From Litorivita sp050633545 (GTDB taxonomy: Bacteria > Pseudomonadota > Alphaproteobacteria > Rhodobacterales > Rhodobacteraceae), in contig JBOEGS010000006.1 of NCBI GenBank assembly GCA_050633545.1, positions 62,001 through 126,000 on the forward strand: a stretch of DNA of 64,000 nucleotides. Direction: 5' to 3'. Position 1 is the stretch's first letter. Every line of letters begins with the position of its first letter. The notes under the pieces are model-generated. The model was given only the letters and a program-made list of their open reading frames with translations, had not been told where the DNA came from and ran no database searches. Below, in pieces: positions 33,293 to 42,234 of the stretch. Both the position numbers and the translations under genes were made by a program.

Positions 33293-34054
33293 TTATTCGC
33301 CGTCTTTGTCAGCGGGGGCGCTATCCGATTGAGCGGGCGTCGGGGTGAATTTCGCCTTTCCCGCAGGTTTCGGCCCCAGAAATTTCGCGGCTTCTTTGCG
33401 CGCAAAGGGCTTCATATCCTTGGCATAGTTGGTCAAGAAATACTGCGCCCGTTCGGGATCATGTTTCGACAGATCGCGGATCCACCATGCCACTGATTTC
33501 TGGATGAACCATTCGGGATCGCGCACATAATCTGCCGCCCATCCCAGCACCCGTTTGCGGATCGCCATTTCGCCCGCTTTGGGGTGGTTCTGTTTGGTGT
33601 AGGGCAGGGTGATGACCATCGCCGCGCGGCGGGTCCAGTGGTGATCGGACTTGGTCCATGTCTCGACTTCTTCGATACGCTCGGGGTGGGCGACAAGGCG
33701 CTTTTGCCCCGCCATCATCACGTGATCCGCGATGGCCCAGCTGTCGAATTGCGGCACCCATGAGGTGATGAGATCCCAGATGGGAGCGTCGTCCTTGATC
33801 CGCGCCTGCGTCAGCAGTTTTGCCGCCGCCAGACGCGCTTCGAAAATATCGGTGTCCCAAAGCGCCGAGGCCAGCGCCACACGTTCGGCCACCGCCATCC
33901 CCTCGCGCCAGCCTTTGACCAGATCATTGATCGCGGGGTTGGGCACGCCGAGATAGTCGCGCGGCACCTTGTGATAGTCCGCCATCCCTTCGGCGCGGCC
34001 CTCTTCGATATGGGCGCGCAGATCGCTCAGCGCGGTGTCCAGGGTCATGGTCAT
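33293..34054 (-). CDS. DNA alkylation repair protein (AlkC/AlkD-like HEAT-repeat glycosylase family)
   Basis: 253 aa. The body is all helical, in HEAT-like repeats typical of the AlkD family. Recognisable segments are VPNPAINDLVKGW, LWDTDIFEARLAAAKLL, FDSWAIADHV, DHHWTRRAAMVITLPY and DPEWFIQKSVAWWIRDLSKHDP. The Asp and Trp residues that contact alkylated bases in AlkD have counterparts here (FDSWAIAD, HWTRRAA). The C-terminal ~30 residues are a low-complexity Pro/Ala/Lys tail. Its ATG overlaps the glmS stop (ATGA, 34051-34054), so it is translationally coupled to cell-wall precursor genes, an unexpected pairing. Confidence 0.88.
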   Translation of the reverse strand: MTMTLDTALSDLRAHIEEGRAEGMADYHKVPRDYLGVPNPAINDLVKGWREGMAVAERVALASALWDTDIFEARLAAAKLLTQARIKDDAPIWDLITSWVPQFDSWAIADHVMMAGQKRLVAHPERIEEVETWTKSDHHWTRRAAMVITLPYTKQNHPKAGEMAIRKRVLGWAADYVRDPEWFIQKSVAWWIRDLSKHDPERAQYFLTNYAKDMKPFARKEAAKFLGPKPAGKAKFTPTPAQSDSAPADKDGE

Positions 34055-35871
34055 TCGACAGTCACCGATTTTGCTAGGTTGCGGGGTTGGTCAACGTCGG
34101 TGCCCTTGGCGACCGCCGTGTGATAGGCGAGAAGCTGCGCCGGAATGGCATAGAGGATCGGCGCGAGGACCGGATCGACGGCGGGCATGGTGATGGTCTT
34201 CCATGCCTCTGCGGCGGCGTCTTTGGTGCCTGCGGCGTCGCTGACCAGAAGGACCTTGCCTTCGCGGGCCATGACCTCTTGCATATTGCTGACCGATTTG
34301 TCGAAGAGGGTGTCGCGCGGCGCGAAAACCACCACCGGCACATTGCGGTCAATCAAGGCGATGGGGCCGTGCTTCAATTCGCCGGATGCATAAGCTTCGG
34401 CGTGGATGTAGCTGATTTCTTTGAGTTTCAAGGCCCCTTCGAGGGCCAGCGGATACATCAATCCGCGCCCCAAGAAGAGCACGTCCTGCGCTTCGGCCAA
34501 TCCGGTGGCGCAGGCCTGCATCGCCGCGTCCTCGTCGAGCGCGGCGTTCAAAACTGTCGGCAAGGCGCGCAGATGCGAGATCAGATCATCCATACGCTCG
34601 GGCGTGATCTTGCCGCGTTGCTCGGCAGCTTTGAGCGCCAGCAGAAGCAAAACCGTAAGCTGGCAGGTGAAGGCTTTGGTCGAGGCAACGCCGATCTCGA
34701 CCCCCGCCAAAATCGGCAGGGCCACGTCGCTTTCGCGCGCGATGGAGCTTTCGGGGACATTGACCACCGAGAGGATTTGATCGGCCTTGCCCGCGCAATA
34801 GCGCAGCGCGGCGAGCGTGTCGGCAGTCTCGCCTGACTGCGAAACAAAGAGGGCGGCGGTGCGGTCGGTGATCGGCGGTTCGCGGTAACGAAACTCCGAG
34901 GCGATATCGACCTCGACGGGCATGCCTGCGATTTGCTCGAACCAGTATTTCGCGGTGAGGCAGGCATAAAAGGCCGTGCCGCAGGCGACCATGGTCAGGC
35001 GCTCGATTTTGGTGAAATCGATCTCTTCGGGCAGGGTGATCGCATGGCCATCCGCGCCCAGATAGTGGCGCAGGGCCTCGCCGATGACGCGCGGCTGCTC
35101 GGCGATTTCCTTGGCCATGAAGTGTTTGTGACCGGCCTTGTCGACGCGGGCGGCATCGATGCGGATGGTGCGCATCTCGCGGTGGACCTGTTGGCCGTCC
35201 GCATCGCGGATCTCACAGGAATTGCGCGTCAGGATAACCCAATCGCCCTCGTCCAGATAGGTGATCTGATCGGTCATCGGCGAGAGCGCAATTGCGTCGG
35301 AGCCAAGGAACATCTCGCCCTTGCCATGGCCCACAGCGAGGGGCGAGCCCTTGCGTGCGCCGATCATCAAATCATCCTCGCCGGAGAACAGGAAGGCGAG
35401 CGCGAAAGCGCCATCTAGCCGCGAAAGGGTTTTGGCGGCGGCCTCGCGCGGGCTCATCCCGCTGTCGAGGTAATGCGCGGTCAAAAGCGCGATGGTTTCG
35501 GTGTCGGTCTCGGTGTGAAAGCTGACCCCGTGACCGGCCAGTTCCTCGCGCAATTCGCGGTAGTTCTCGACGATGCCGTTGTGGACGACCGCGACTTTGC
35601 CCGCCTGATGGGGGTGGGCGTTGGTCACCGAAGGCGCGCCATGGGTGGCCCAGCGGGTATGCCCGATGCCGGATTTGCCCGCCAAAGGCTCATGCACCAG
35701 AAGATCGGACAGGTTGACCAATTTGCCGACCGCACGGCGACGGTCCAACACGCCGTTGTTAACGGTGGCAATACCGGCACTGTCATAGCCGCGATATTCG
35801 AGGCGTTTGAGCGATTCAACAAGGATGGGAGCGGCTTCGTGAGCCCCCAGAACTCCGACAATACCGCACAT
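34051..35871 (-). CDS. glmS: Glutamine-fructose-6-phosphate aminotransferase (isomerizing)
   Basis: 606 aa, standard length. Makes glucosamine-6-phosphate from fructose-6-phosphate and glutamine, the first step to UDP-GlcNAc. Cys2 (MCGIVG) is the N-terminal glutaminase nucleophile after Met removal, and GHTRWATHG is in the glutaminase site. Two SIS sugar-binding domains follow (SQSGETADTLAALRY and the late FLGRGLMYPLALEGALKLKEISY), and the C terminus is LAKSVTVE. Its start overlaps the glmU stop by 1 bp (TAATG), so glmU and glmS are one operon. There is no sign of a glmS ribozyme, which would need a longer leader. Confidence 0.98.
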   Translation of the reverse strand: MCGIVGVLGAHEAAPILVESLKRLEYRGYDSAGIATVNNGVLDRRRAVGKLVNLSDLLVHEPLAGKSGIGHTRWATHGAPSVTNAHPHQAGKVAVVHNGIVENYRELREELAGHGVSFHTETDTETIALLTAHYLDSGMSPREAAAKTLSRLDGAFALAFLFSGEDDLMIGARKGSPLAVGHGKGEMFLGSDAIALSPMTDQITYLDEGDWVILTRNSCEIRDADGQQVHREMRTIRIDAARVDKAGHKHFMAKEIAEQPRVIGEALRHYLGADGHAITLPEEIDFTKIERLTMVACGTAFYACLTAKYWFEQIAGMPVEVDIASEFRYREPPITDRTAALFVSQSGETADTLAALRYCAGKADQILSVVNVPESSIARESDVALPILAGVEIGVASTKAFTCQLTVLLLLALKAAEQRGKITPERMDDLISHLRALPTVLNAALDEDAAMQACATGLAEAQDVLFLGRGLMYPLALEGALKLKEISYIHAEAYASGELKHGPIALIDRNVPVVVFAPRDTLFDKSVSNMQEVMAREGKVLLVSDAAGTKDAAAEAWKTITMPAVDPVLAPILYAIPAQLLAYHTAVAKGTDVDQPRNLAKSVTVE

Positions 35872-37226
35872 TAATTCGTGTCCTTACGCTGTTTTTTCTT
35901 TTTTGATTTCAACATATCGAACAATTTGACCGCGAGTCCGGCTTTGTTGACCTGTTTGGCGCGGCCAAGGGCAAGCGCCCCGTCGGGCACATCCATCGTG
36001 ACCACGGACCCCGATGCGGTCATCGCCTCATGGCCGATGGTGACCGGCGCGACCAGCATGGTGTTGGAGCCGATAAAGGCATCGCGGCCGATTTCGGTAT
36101 GGTGTTTGAACACGCCGTCATAATTGCAGGTGATCGTGCCCGCGCCGATGTTGGCGCGCGCGCCGACGGTGGCATCGCCGATATAGCTGAGGTGGTTGAC
36201 CTTGGCACCGGCTTCGATCTGGGCGTTTTTGATCTCGCAAAAATTACCGACCCGCACATCTTCGGCCAGCTCCGCACCAGGGCGCAGGCGGGCATAGGGA
36301 CCGACAATGGCGCGCTGGCTGACGTGGCAGCCTTCGAGGTGGCAAAAGGCGCGGATATGCGCGCCGCTCTCGATGGTGACATCAGGTCCGAAGACGACGT
36401 TTTGTTCGATCACGCAATCGCGCCCGACAATGGTGTCATAGGCGAAATGCACGGTTTCGGGGGCGGGCATGGTGATACCGTCCTCCAGCGCCGATTGGCG
36501 GCGGCGGGCCTGAAACGCGGCCTCTGCAGCGGCCAGCTCAACGCGCGAATTGACGCCCAAGGTTTCGGCTTCGTCGCAGGTCACGGCGGTGGCGCTGAGC
36601 CCGTGATCTCGGGCCAATCCGATGATGTCGGTGAGGTAATATTCCCCCGCCGCATTGTCGTTTCCGACGTGATCCAGAAGATCGAAAAGCGTCTCGCGGC
36701 TGGCGCAGATCACGCCGCTATTACATAGGGTTATGGCGCGTTCTTGCTCTGTCGCGTCTTTGAATTCCACGATCCGGTCGAGCCTGTCGCCGGACATCAC
36801 GAGCCGCCCGTAGCGGCCCGGATCGGCGGCGTCAAAGCCGAGCACCACCACGTCGCATGTGGCGCGCGCGGCGATCATCGCCTCCAAGGTTTCGGGGCGG
36901 ATCAGCGGCGTGTCACCGTAAAGCACGATCACATCACCGGCGAAATCACCAAGCGCCTCTTTGGCTTGCAAGACCGCATGGCCGGTGCCCAGTTGTTCGG
37001 TCTGCAGCACGACTTCGGCGGTCTCGTCATAGGCGCGCGCGGCGGCCTCGACCAGATCGGCGCCGTGGCCCGCGACCACGATGTGGCGCTCGGGGGCAAG
37101 CGCGCTTGCGGCGCGCATGGCATGCACCAAAAGCGGCGCATGGGCGATTTGGTGCAGCACCTTGGGAAGGTCGGAATTCATCCGCGTGCCTTTGCCTGCG
37201 GCGAGGATGACGAGGGCCGTGCTCAT
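35871..37226 (-). CDS. glmU: Bifunctional UDP-N-acetylglucosamine pyrophosphorylase / glucosamine-1-phosphate N-acetyltransferase
   Basis: About 451 aa from ATG 37226 (AAGAGGT 7 bp upstream). The N-terminal nucleotidyltransferase carries LAAGKGTRMNSDLPK (residues 8-22) and uridylates GlcNAc-1-P. The C-terminal left-handed beta-helix with hexapeptide repeats (GPDVTIESGAHIRAF, GPYARLRPGAELAEDV, NIGAGTITCNYDG, FIGSNTMLVAPVTIG) acetylates GlcN-1-P. It supplies UDP-GlcNAc for peptidoglycan and LPS. First gene of glmU-glmS-DNA alkylation repair. The last ~20 residues are Lys-rich. Confidence 0.97.
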   Translation of the reverse strand: MSTALVILAAGKGTRMNSDLPKVLHQIAHAPLLVHAMRAASALAPERHIVVAGHGADLVEAAARAYDETAEVVLQTEQLGTGHAVLQAKEALGDFAGDVIVLYGDTPLIRPETLEAMIAARATCDVVVLGFDAADPGRYGRLVMSGDRLDRIVEFKDATEQERAITLCNSGVICASRETLFDLLDHVGNDNAAGEYYLTDIIGLARDHGLSATAVTCDEAETLGVNSRVELAAAEAAFQARRRQSALEDGITMPAPETVHFAYDTIVGRDCVIEQNVVFGPDVTIESGAHIRAFCHLEGCHVSQRAIVGPYARLRPGAELAEDVRVGNFCEIKNAQIEAGAKVNHLSYIGDATVGARANIGAGTITCNYDGVFKHHTEIGRDAFIGSNTMLVAPVTIGHEAMTASGSVVTMDVPDGALALGRAKQVNKAGLAVKLFDMLKSKKKKQRKDTN

Positions 37227-37391
37227 ATGGGATACCTCTTTTGTGCGGGGGCCTGTCCCCCTCGGGCTTTGACCCCGTTTTAGACAGATGCGGGCAGGGT
37301 GCAAGGGCCGCGCAGTTCAAGAATGATTGCGGCCTGTGACAAAGACAGGCAAAAAGGCGCGCATAGGCACAATCACAAGCGAGAACAGGCA

Positions 37392-38084
37392 ATGGGCGAA
37401 ACGCAAGCACGCAAACCTGCGGTGATCTTTGATCTGGACGGGACGATTGCCGACACCAGCCATGATTTGGTCAATGCGGCCAATGCCTGTTTCATCGGCA
37501 TGGGGGTGGGGCAGATGCTCGACCCGACTGAGGACGCGGCGGTGGCCGTCGGCAAGGGCGGCATGGGGATGCTGCGCCTTGGTTTGACGCGGATGGGGTT
37601 CGAGGGCGACATCGAGGCCGAGATCGCTGCGCAATATCCCAACCTCTTGAAGGCTTACGAGGCGGATATTGCAAGCCATACGGTGATTTATCCCGGATTT
37701 CTGGAGGCGGCGGCGGCGCTGCGCGAGGGTGGATTTGCGGTGGGGATTTGCACCAACAAGCTTGAATATCTGGCGCTGCAACTGCTTGACGCTTTAGCGA
37801 TCCGCAAGGCGTTCGATGCGGTGATCGGCGCCGATACGATGCCGACGCGCAAACCTGATGTTGCGCCTTTGCGCGCCGCGATTGAACGCTCCGGCGGCGA
37901 TGTGGCGCGCGCCTTGTTGGTGGGCGATACGATCACCGATCACACCACCGCGCGGGCCTTTGGGGTGCCTTCGGTTCTGGTCACCTTCGGGCCGGGCGGG
38001 CGCGTGGTCGAAGAGATGCAGCCAGACCACCTGTTGGAGCATTACGATCACCTGCCCGACGTGGCGCAGCGGCTTTTGGCCTAG
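37392..38084 (+). CDS. gph: HAD-family phosphatase, phosphoglycolate phosphatase type
   Basis: About 230 aa from ATG 37392. HAD motif I is VIFDLDGTIADT (Asp nucleophile and second Asp), motif II ICTNK, motif III the Lys in TRKPD, and motif IV LLVGDTITDHTTARAFG. A helical cap domain after motif I is of the Gph type. Gph removes phosphate from 2-phosphoglycolate formed by DNA repair or photorespiration; related HADs act on other small phosphates, so the name is by similarity. It is divergent from glmU (165 bp) and 9 bp ahead of the DegT gene. Confidence 0.85.
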   Translation: MGETQARKPAVIFDLDGTIADTSHDLVNAANACFIGMGVGQMLDPTEDAAVAVGKGGMGMLRLGLTRMGFEGDIEAEIAAQYPNLLKAYEADIASHTVIYPGFLEAAAALREGGFAVGICTNKLEYLALQLLDALAIRKAFDAVIGADTMPTRKPDVAPLRAAIERSGGDVARALLVGDTITDHTTARAFGVPSVLVTFGPGGRVVEEMQPDHLLEHYDHLPDVAQRLLA

Positions 38085-38093
38085 GGCGCGCCC

Positions 38094-39287
38094 ATGCAAG
38101 AGGTTTTCACTGGCAATTTCACCCAACAAGAGCCGATCCCCGAAGAGGCGATCGAGGCCGCCGTGGCGGTGATGCGCTCGGGGCGGCTGCACCGCTATAA
38201 CGTGGCGGCGGGCGAGGCGGGCGAGGTGGCGCTATTGGAGCGCGAATTTGCCGCCATGACGGGGGCGAAATATGCGCTGGCTGTGGCCTCGGGCGGCTAT
38301 GCTTTGGGCTGCGCGCTGCGGGCGCTTGGCGTGGGCCATGGGGACCGCGTGCTCACCAATGCCTTTACCTTGGCCCCCGTGCCTGGGGCGATTGCCGCCG
38401 TGGGCGCGGTGCCGGTCTATGTGGGCGTCACCGAGGGGTTGGTGATTGATCTTGATGATCTGGAGGCCAAGGCCGCGCAGGCCGATGTGTTGATGCTTTC
38501 GCATATGCGCGGGCATTTGTGCGACATGGACCGTCTCATGGCGATTTGCGAGACCCATGGCATCCGCGTGATCGAGGATTGCGCCCATACGATGGGGGCC
38601 GATTGGCGCGGCGTGCCCTCGGGGCGGCACGGTGTAATCGGTTGTTATTCAACGCAAACCTACAAACATATCAATTCGGGCGAGGGCGGTTTTCTGATCT
38701 GCGACGATGCGCAGGTTATGGCGCGGGCGGTGATGCTGTCGGGGTCCTATATGCTTTATGATCGCCATTTGGCCGCACCCGATCCGCAGGTCTTCGAGGC
38801 GGTGAAATACGACACGCCCAATGTGTCGGGCCGCATGGATCATTTGCGCGCCGCGATCTTGCGGGTGCAATTGCGCGCCTTGCCCGATCAGGTCGCCAAA
38901 TGGAACGCGCGCTACCGCATGGTCGAGGCGGGGCTGCGCGATACGGCGGGATTGACGGTGGTGGAGCGCGGCGCGCATGAGGGCTTTGTCGGCTCCTCGA
39001 TCCAGTTCTTGCTGCTCGATTGGCCGCCCGCCAAGGTGCAGGAGGTCTTGCGCCGCTGCGCCGCGCGCGGGGTTGAACTCAAATGGTTCGGCGGGGCGGA
39101 GCCTGCGGGATTTACCTCGCGCTACGACAGTTGGCGCTATGCCCCCAGCGCGCCCATGCCCGCGAGCGACCGTATTCTGGCGGGGTTGGTGGATATGCGG
39201 CTGCCGCTGACCTTCAGCCTTGAGGATTGCGCGCTCTTGGCGCGGATCATCCGCGGCGAGGTGGCGGCGGTTTATCAATCCGCCTGA
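38094..39287 (+). CDS. DegT/DnrJ/EryC1/StrS-family PLP-dependent aminotransferase
   Basis: 397 aa. PLP-binding Lys191 lies in STQTYKHINSGEGGFL, where the family has a Ser-x-His/Tyr-Lys motif followed by GEGG. The cofactor Asp-His pair is in VIEDCAHTMGADW. These enzymes usually aminate keto-sugars for LPS, glycan or antibiotic pathways. No sugar-nucleotide or glycosyltransferase genes are near, and pairing with a gph-type phosphatase (9 bp gap) is unusual, so the substrate is unknown. A GC-rich hairpin without T-run (39334-39352) lies 47 bp after the stop. Confidence 0.88.
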   Translation: MQEVFTGNFTQQEPIPEEAIEAAVAVMRSGRLHRYNVAAGEAGEVALLEREFAAMTGAKYALAVASGGYALGCALRALGVGHGDRVLTNAFTLAPVPGAIAAVGAVPVYVGVTEGLVIDLDDLEAKAAQADVLMLSHMRGHLCDMDRLMAICETHGIRVIEDCAHTMGADWRGVPSGRHGVIGCYSTQTYKHINSGEGGFLICDDAQVMARAVMLSGSYMLYDRHLAAPDPQVFEAVKYDTPNVSGRMDHLRAAILRVQLRALPDQVAKWNARYRMVEAGLRDTAGLTVVERGAHEGFVGSSIQFLLLDWPPAKVQEVLRRCAARGVELKWFGGAEPAGFTSRYDSWRYAPSAPMPASDRILAGLVDMRLPLTFSLEDCALLARIIRGEVAAVYQSA

Positions 39288-39415
39288 CGGGGCTTTTGGA
39301 GTATCACGGGCGGCGCTGTCCTCGCGTCCCTCTCGCGGCGTCCTGCGCCGCGGGGGCGGCTGCGCGCTTTCTTGCTTGGCGCGGGGTTGCGGCGCCTGCG
39401 TGCCAAGAAATTCTC

Positions 39416-39444
39416 TTGATCCGTCACAGGTCTTCCCGTAGATT
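39416..39444 (+). promoter_or_regulatory. Sigma-70-like promoter of the leucine-catabolism operon
   Basis: TTGATC (39416-39421), exactly 17 bp, TAGATT (39439-39444). Transcription would start near 39451, inside the overlapping palindrome, and 30 nt before the ivd ATG. Confidence 0.7.
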
Positions 39445-39464
39445 AATGAACAAGCGTTCAATAA
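39443..39464. promoter_or_regulatory. Operator overlapping the ivd promoter start site
   Basis: Near-perfect palindrome with arms TTAATGAAC and GTTCAATAA around AAGC. The core is TGAAC-N4-GTTCA, and 8 of 9 arm pairs match. Position from the end of the -10 across the expected start is typical for a repressor, probably TetR-type. No regulator gene is adjacent. Confidence 0.7.
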
Positions 39465-39480
39465 CGGGGAGGTTAGGGCG

Positions 39481-40644
39481 ATGTTCAACCATACAATGAC
39501 ATTCGATCTGGGCGAGGATGTGAATGCGCTGCGCGAGATGGTGCACCGTTTTGCGCAAGAGCGGATCAAACCCTTGGCGGCGCAGGTCGACCAGAGCAAT
39601 GAATTCCCCAACGAACTATGGAAAGAGATGGGCGATCTGGGCCTTTTGGGCATCACGGTGCCCGAGGAATTCGGCGGCGCGGGCATGTCCTATCTGGCCC
39701 ATGTGATCGCGGTCGAAGAGATCGCGCGGGCCTCTGCCTCGGTCTCGTTGTCCTACGGCGCGCATAGCAATCTGTGCGTCAACCAGATCAAGCTCAACGG
39801 CACCGACGAGCAAAAGCGCAAATACCTGCCCGGTTTGATTTCGGGCGATCATATCGGCGCGCTTGCCATGTCCGAACCCGGCGCGGGATCGGACGTTGTG
39901 TCGATGAAGCTGCGCGCGGAAAAGCGCAATGATCACTACCGTTTGTCGGGCAATAAATACTGGATCACCAACGGCCCTGACGCCGATACTCTGGTGGTCT
40001 ACGGCAAGACCGACCCAGATGCGGGATCGAAAGGCATGACCGCCTTTATCGTCGAGAAATCCATGGCCGGATTTTCCACCAGCCCGCATTTCGACAAGCT
40101 GGGGATGCGCGGGTCGAACACGGCCGAGCTGATCTTTGACGGGGTCGAAGTGCCCTTCGAGAACGTGCTGGGCGAAGAGGGCAAGGGCGTGCGCGTTCTG
40201 ATGTCGGGGCTGGATTACGAGCGCGTGGTTCTGGCGGGCATCGGCACGGGGATCATGGCCGCCTGCCTTGACGAAATCATGCCCTATATGGCCGAGCGAA
40301 AACAGTTCGGGCAACCCATTGGCAACTTCCAACTGATGCAGGGCAAGATTGCCGATATGTATACGGCGATGAATTCCGCGCGCGCCTATATCTATGAGGT
40401 GGCGCGGGCCTGTGATCGCGGCGATGTCACGCGTCAGGATGCCGCCGCCTGCTGTCTTTATGCCTCCGAACAAGCCATGGTGCAGGCCCACCAAGCCGTG
40501 CAAGCCATGGGCGGCGCAGGGTTTTTGGCCGATGCGCCCACCGCGCGATTGTTCCGCGATGCCAAATTGATGGAGATCGGCGCAGGCACGTCGGAAATCC
40601 GCCGGATGCTGATCGGCCGCGAATTGATGGGCGCGATGGCGTGA
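39481..40644 (+). CDS. ivd: Isovaleryl-CoA dehydrogenase
   Basis: 387 aa flavoprotein that oxidises isovaleryl-CoA to 3-methylcrotonyl-CoA in leucine degradation, passing electrons to ETF. The acyl-CoA dehydrogenase signatures are present: GALAMSEPGAGSDV (about 126-139) and the C-terminal FLADAPTARLFRDAKLMEIGAGTSEIRR. The catalytic base is Glu247 in GLDYERVVLAG, the position used by isovaleryl-CoA dehydrogenases, whereas most other family members use a Glu near the C terminus. The site matches the mcc genes downstream. GGGGAGG is 9 bp upstream of the start. First gene of the operon. Confidence 0.95.
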   Translation: MFNHTMTFDLGEDVNALREMVHRFAQERIKPLAAQVDQSNEFPNELWKEMGDLGLLGITVPEEFGGAGMSYLAHVIAVEEIARASASVSLSYGAHSNLCVNQIKLNGTDEQKRKYLPGLISGDHIGALAMSEPGAGSDVVSMKLRAEKRNDHYRLSGNKYWITNGPDADTLVVYGKTDPDAGSKGMTAFIVEKSMAGFSTSPHFDKLGMRGSNTAELIFDGVEVPFENVLGEEGKGVRVLMSGLDYERVVLAGIGTGIMAACLDEIMPYMAERKQFGQPIGNFQLMQGKIADMYTAMNSARAYIYEVARACDRGDVTRQDAAACCLYASEQAMVQAHQAVQAMGGAGFLADAPTARLFRDAKLMEIGAGTSEIRRMLIGRELMGAMA

Positions 40645-40671
40645 TGCGGGTCGCGGGCGAGCGGGGATAGG

Positions 40672-42234
40672 ATGCTGGAGGCGGCGCGGTCATATGAGGC
40701 GCTTCGGGGCCAATTCGCGTGGGCGTTTCCCGCGCGGCTCAATATGGCCGCGCAGGTCTGTGACGATTGGGCGGACAAGACGCCCGATCAAACCGCGATT
40801 GTCGAGCTTGAGGCAGGCGCGCGGCGCGAGGTGAGCTATGGCGCCCTGCGCCGGATGGCCGACACATTGGCGCATGTTTTGCAGGCGCGCGGGGCGCAGG
40901 CAGGGGACCGGATCGGCGTGCTGCGCAGCCAAGACGCATGGTGCGCGGCGGCCCACATCGCGATCTGGAAACTGGGTGCGATTTCCGTGCCTTTGTTCAA
41001 GCTGTTTCAACACGATGCATTGTCGGTGCGGGTGCGCGATGCGGGCGCCGATCTGGTCGTGACCGATCACGAGGGCGCGGGGCTTTTGGGCCGCCTTGCC
41101 GCGCACGTGGTGGCCGATGATATCGCGGTGCAGGACGCGCCGTTCGAGACGGCCCAGACAGGCCCCGAAACCCCTGCGGTTCTGATTTATACCTCTGGCA
41201 CCACGGGATCGCCCAAGGGCGCGCTGCACGGGCACCGGATGCTGACCGGCCATTTGCCGGGCGTCGAGATGAGCCATGATTTTCTGGGCCAAGCGGGCGA
41301 TTGCCTGTGGACCCCCGCCGATTGGGCGTGGATCGGCGGGTTGTTCGATGTGGCTATGCCTGCTTTGGCGCTTGGCGTGCCGGTGGTGGCGGCGCGCATG
41401 GCGAAATTCGACGCGGACACCTGCGCGAAGATCATCGCGCAAGGCGCTGTTAGAAATGTGTTTTTTCCGCCAACGGCGCTGCGCATCCTCAAGGCGTCAG
41501 GCGCGCAAATCGGTGGGCTGCGTTCGGTGGCCTCGGGGGGCGAAAGCCTTGGGGCGCAGATGCTCGATTGGGGGCGCGATGCGCTGGGGGTCACGATCAA
41601 CGAGTTCTACGGCCAGACCGAATGCAATATGGTTGCCTCCTCCTGCGGCACGCTTTTCGAGGCGCGCGCCGGATGTATCGGCAAACCGGTTCCGGGCTTC
41701 GAGATCGCGGTGTTGGACGAGAGCGGCGCGCCGACTGATGCGGAGGGCGATGTCGCGATCAAACGCGGCGCGGGGTCGATGATGCTTGGCTATTGGAACC
41801 GCCCCGACGAGACGGCGGCGAAGTATAAAGGCGACTGGATGCTCACGGGCGATCGCGGGCTGTGGCAAGACGGCTACCTGCGCTTTGTCGGCCGCGAGGA
41901 TGATGTGATCGCCTCCGCCGGTTACCGCATCGGCCCCTCCGAAATCGAGGATTGCCTTTTGCGCCACGGCTCCGTTGCCACGGTCGGTGTGGTCGGCAAA
42001 CCCGATGCCCTGCGCGGCGAGATCGTCAAGGCCTATGTGGTGGTGAAAGACGGCGTTGCGGCGGATGCGGAACTGGCCAAGCTTCTGCAATCCCACGTCA
42101 AAGACCACCTCGCAAGCTATTCATACCCCAGAGAAATCACCTTTCTTGATGCGCTGCCCATGACCGTCACGGGCAAGGTGATCCGCAAAGAGCTCAAGGC
42201 GCGTGCATGTGCCGAAACGGAGAGACATCCATGA
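40672..42234 (+). CDS. AMP-forming acyl-CoA synthetase
   Basis: 520 aa ANL-superfamily enzyme. P-loop YTSGTTGSPKGALHGH (about 179-194), substrate motif NEFYGQTECN, adenylate motif YLRFVGREDDVIASAGYRIGPSEIE, and catalytic Lys in PMTVTGKVIRKELK at the C terminus. It activates a carboxylic acid to its CoA thioester in the cytoplasm. Placed between ivd and mccB, it probably activates isovalerate or a related short branched acid so that it can enter the pathway, which is inference. Its stop overlaps the mccB start by 4 bp (ATGA). Confidence 0.9.
   Translation: MLEAARSYEALRGQFAWAFPARLNMAAQVCDDWADKTPDQTAIVELEAGARREVSYGALRRMADTLAHVLQARGAQAGDRIGVLRSQDAWCAAAHIAIWKLGAISVPLFKLFQHDALSVRVRDAGADLVVTDHEGAGLLGRLAAHVVADDIAVQDAPFETAQTGPETPAVLIYTSGTTGSPKGALHGHRMLTGHLPGVEMSHDFLGQAGDCLWTPADWAWIGGLFDVAMPALALGVPVVAARMAKFDADTCAKIIAQGAVRNVFFPPTALRILKASGAQIGGLRSVASGGESLGAQMLDWGRDALGVTINEFYGQTECNMVASSCGTLFEARAGCIGKPVPGFEIAVLDESGAPTDAEGDVAIKRGAGSMMLGYWNRPDETAAKYKGDWMLTGDRGLWQDGYLRFVGREDDVIASAGYRIGPSEIEDCLLRHGSVATVGVVGKPDALRGEIVKAYVVVKDGVAADAELAKLLQSHVKDHLASYSYPREITFLDALPMTVTGKVIRKELKARACAETERHP

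Noticed and set aside
35872..37226. glmS ribozyme or riboswitch ahead of glmS
   Set aside because: There is no leader: the glmS start codon overlaps the glmU stop.
39334..39352. Hairpin CGCGGCG-TCCTG-CGCCGCG after the DegT gene considered as a terminator
   Set aside because: No T-run follows; kept only as a note because many GC-rich 3' ends form such stems by chance.
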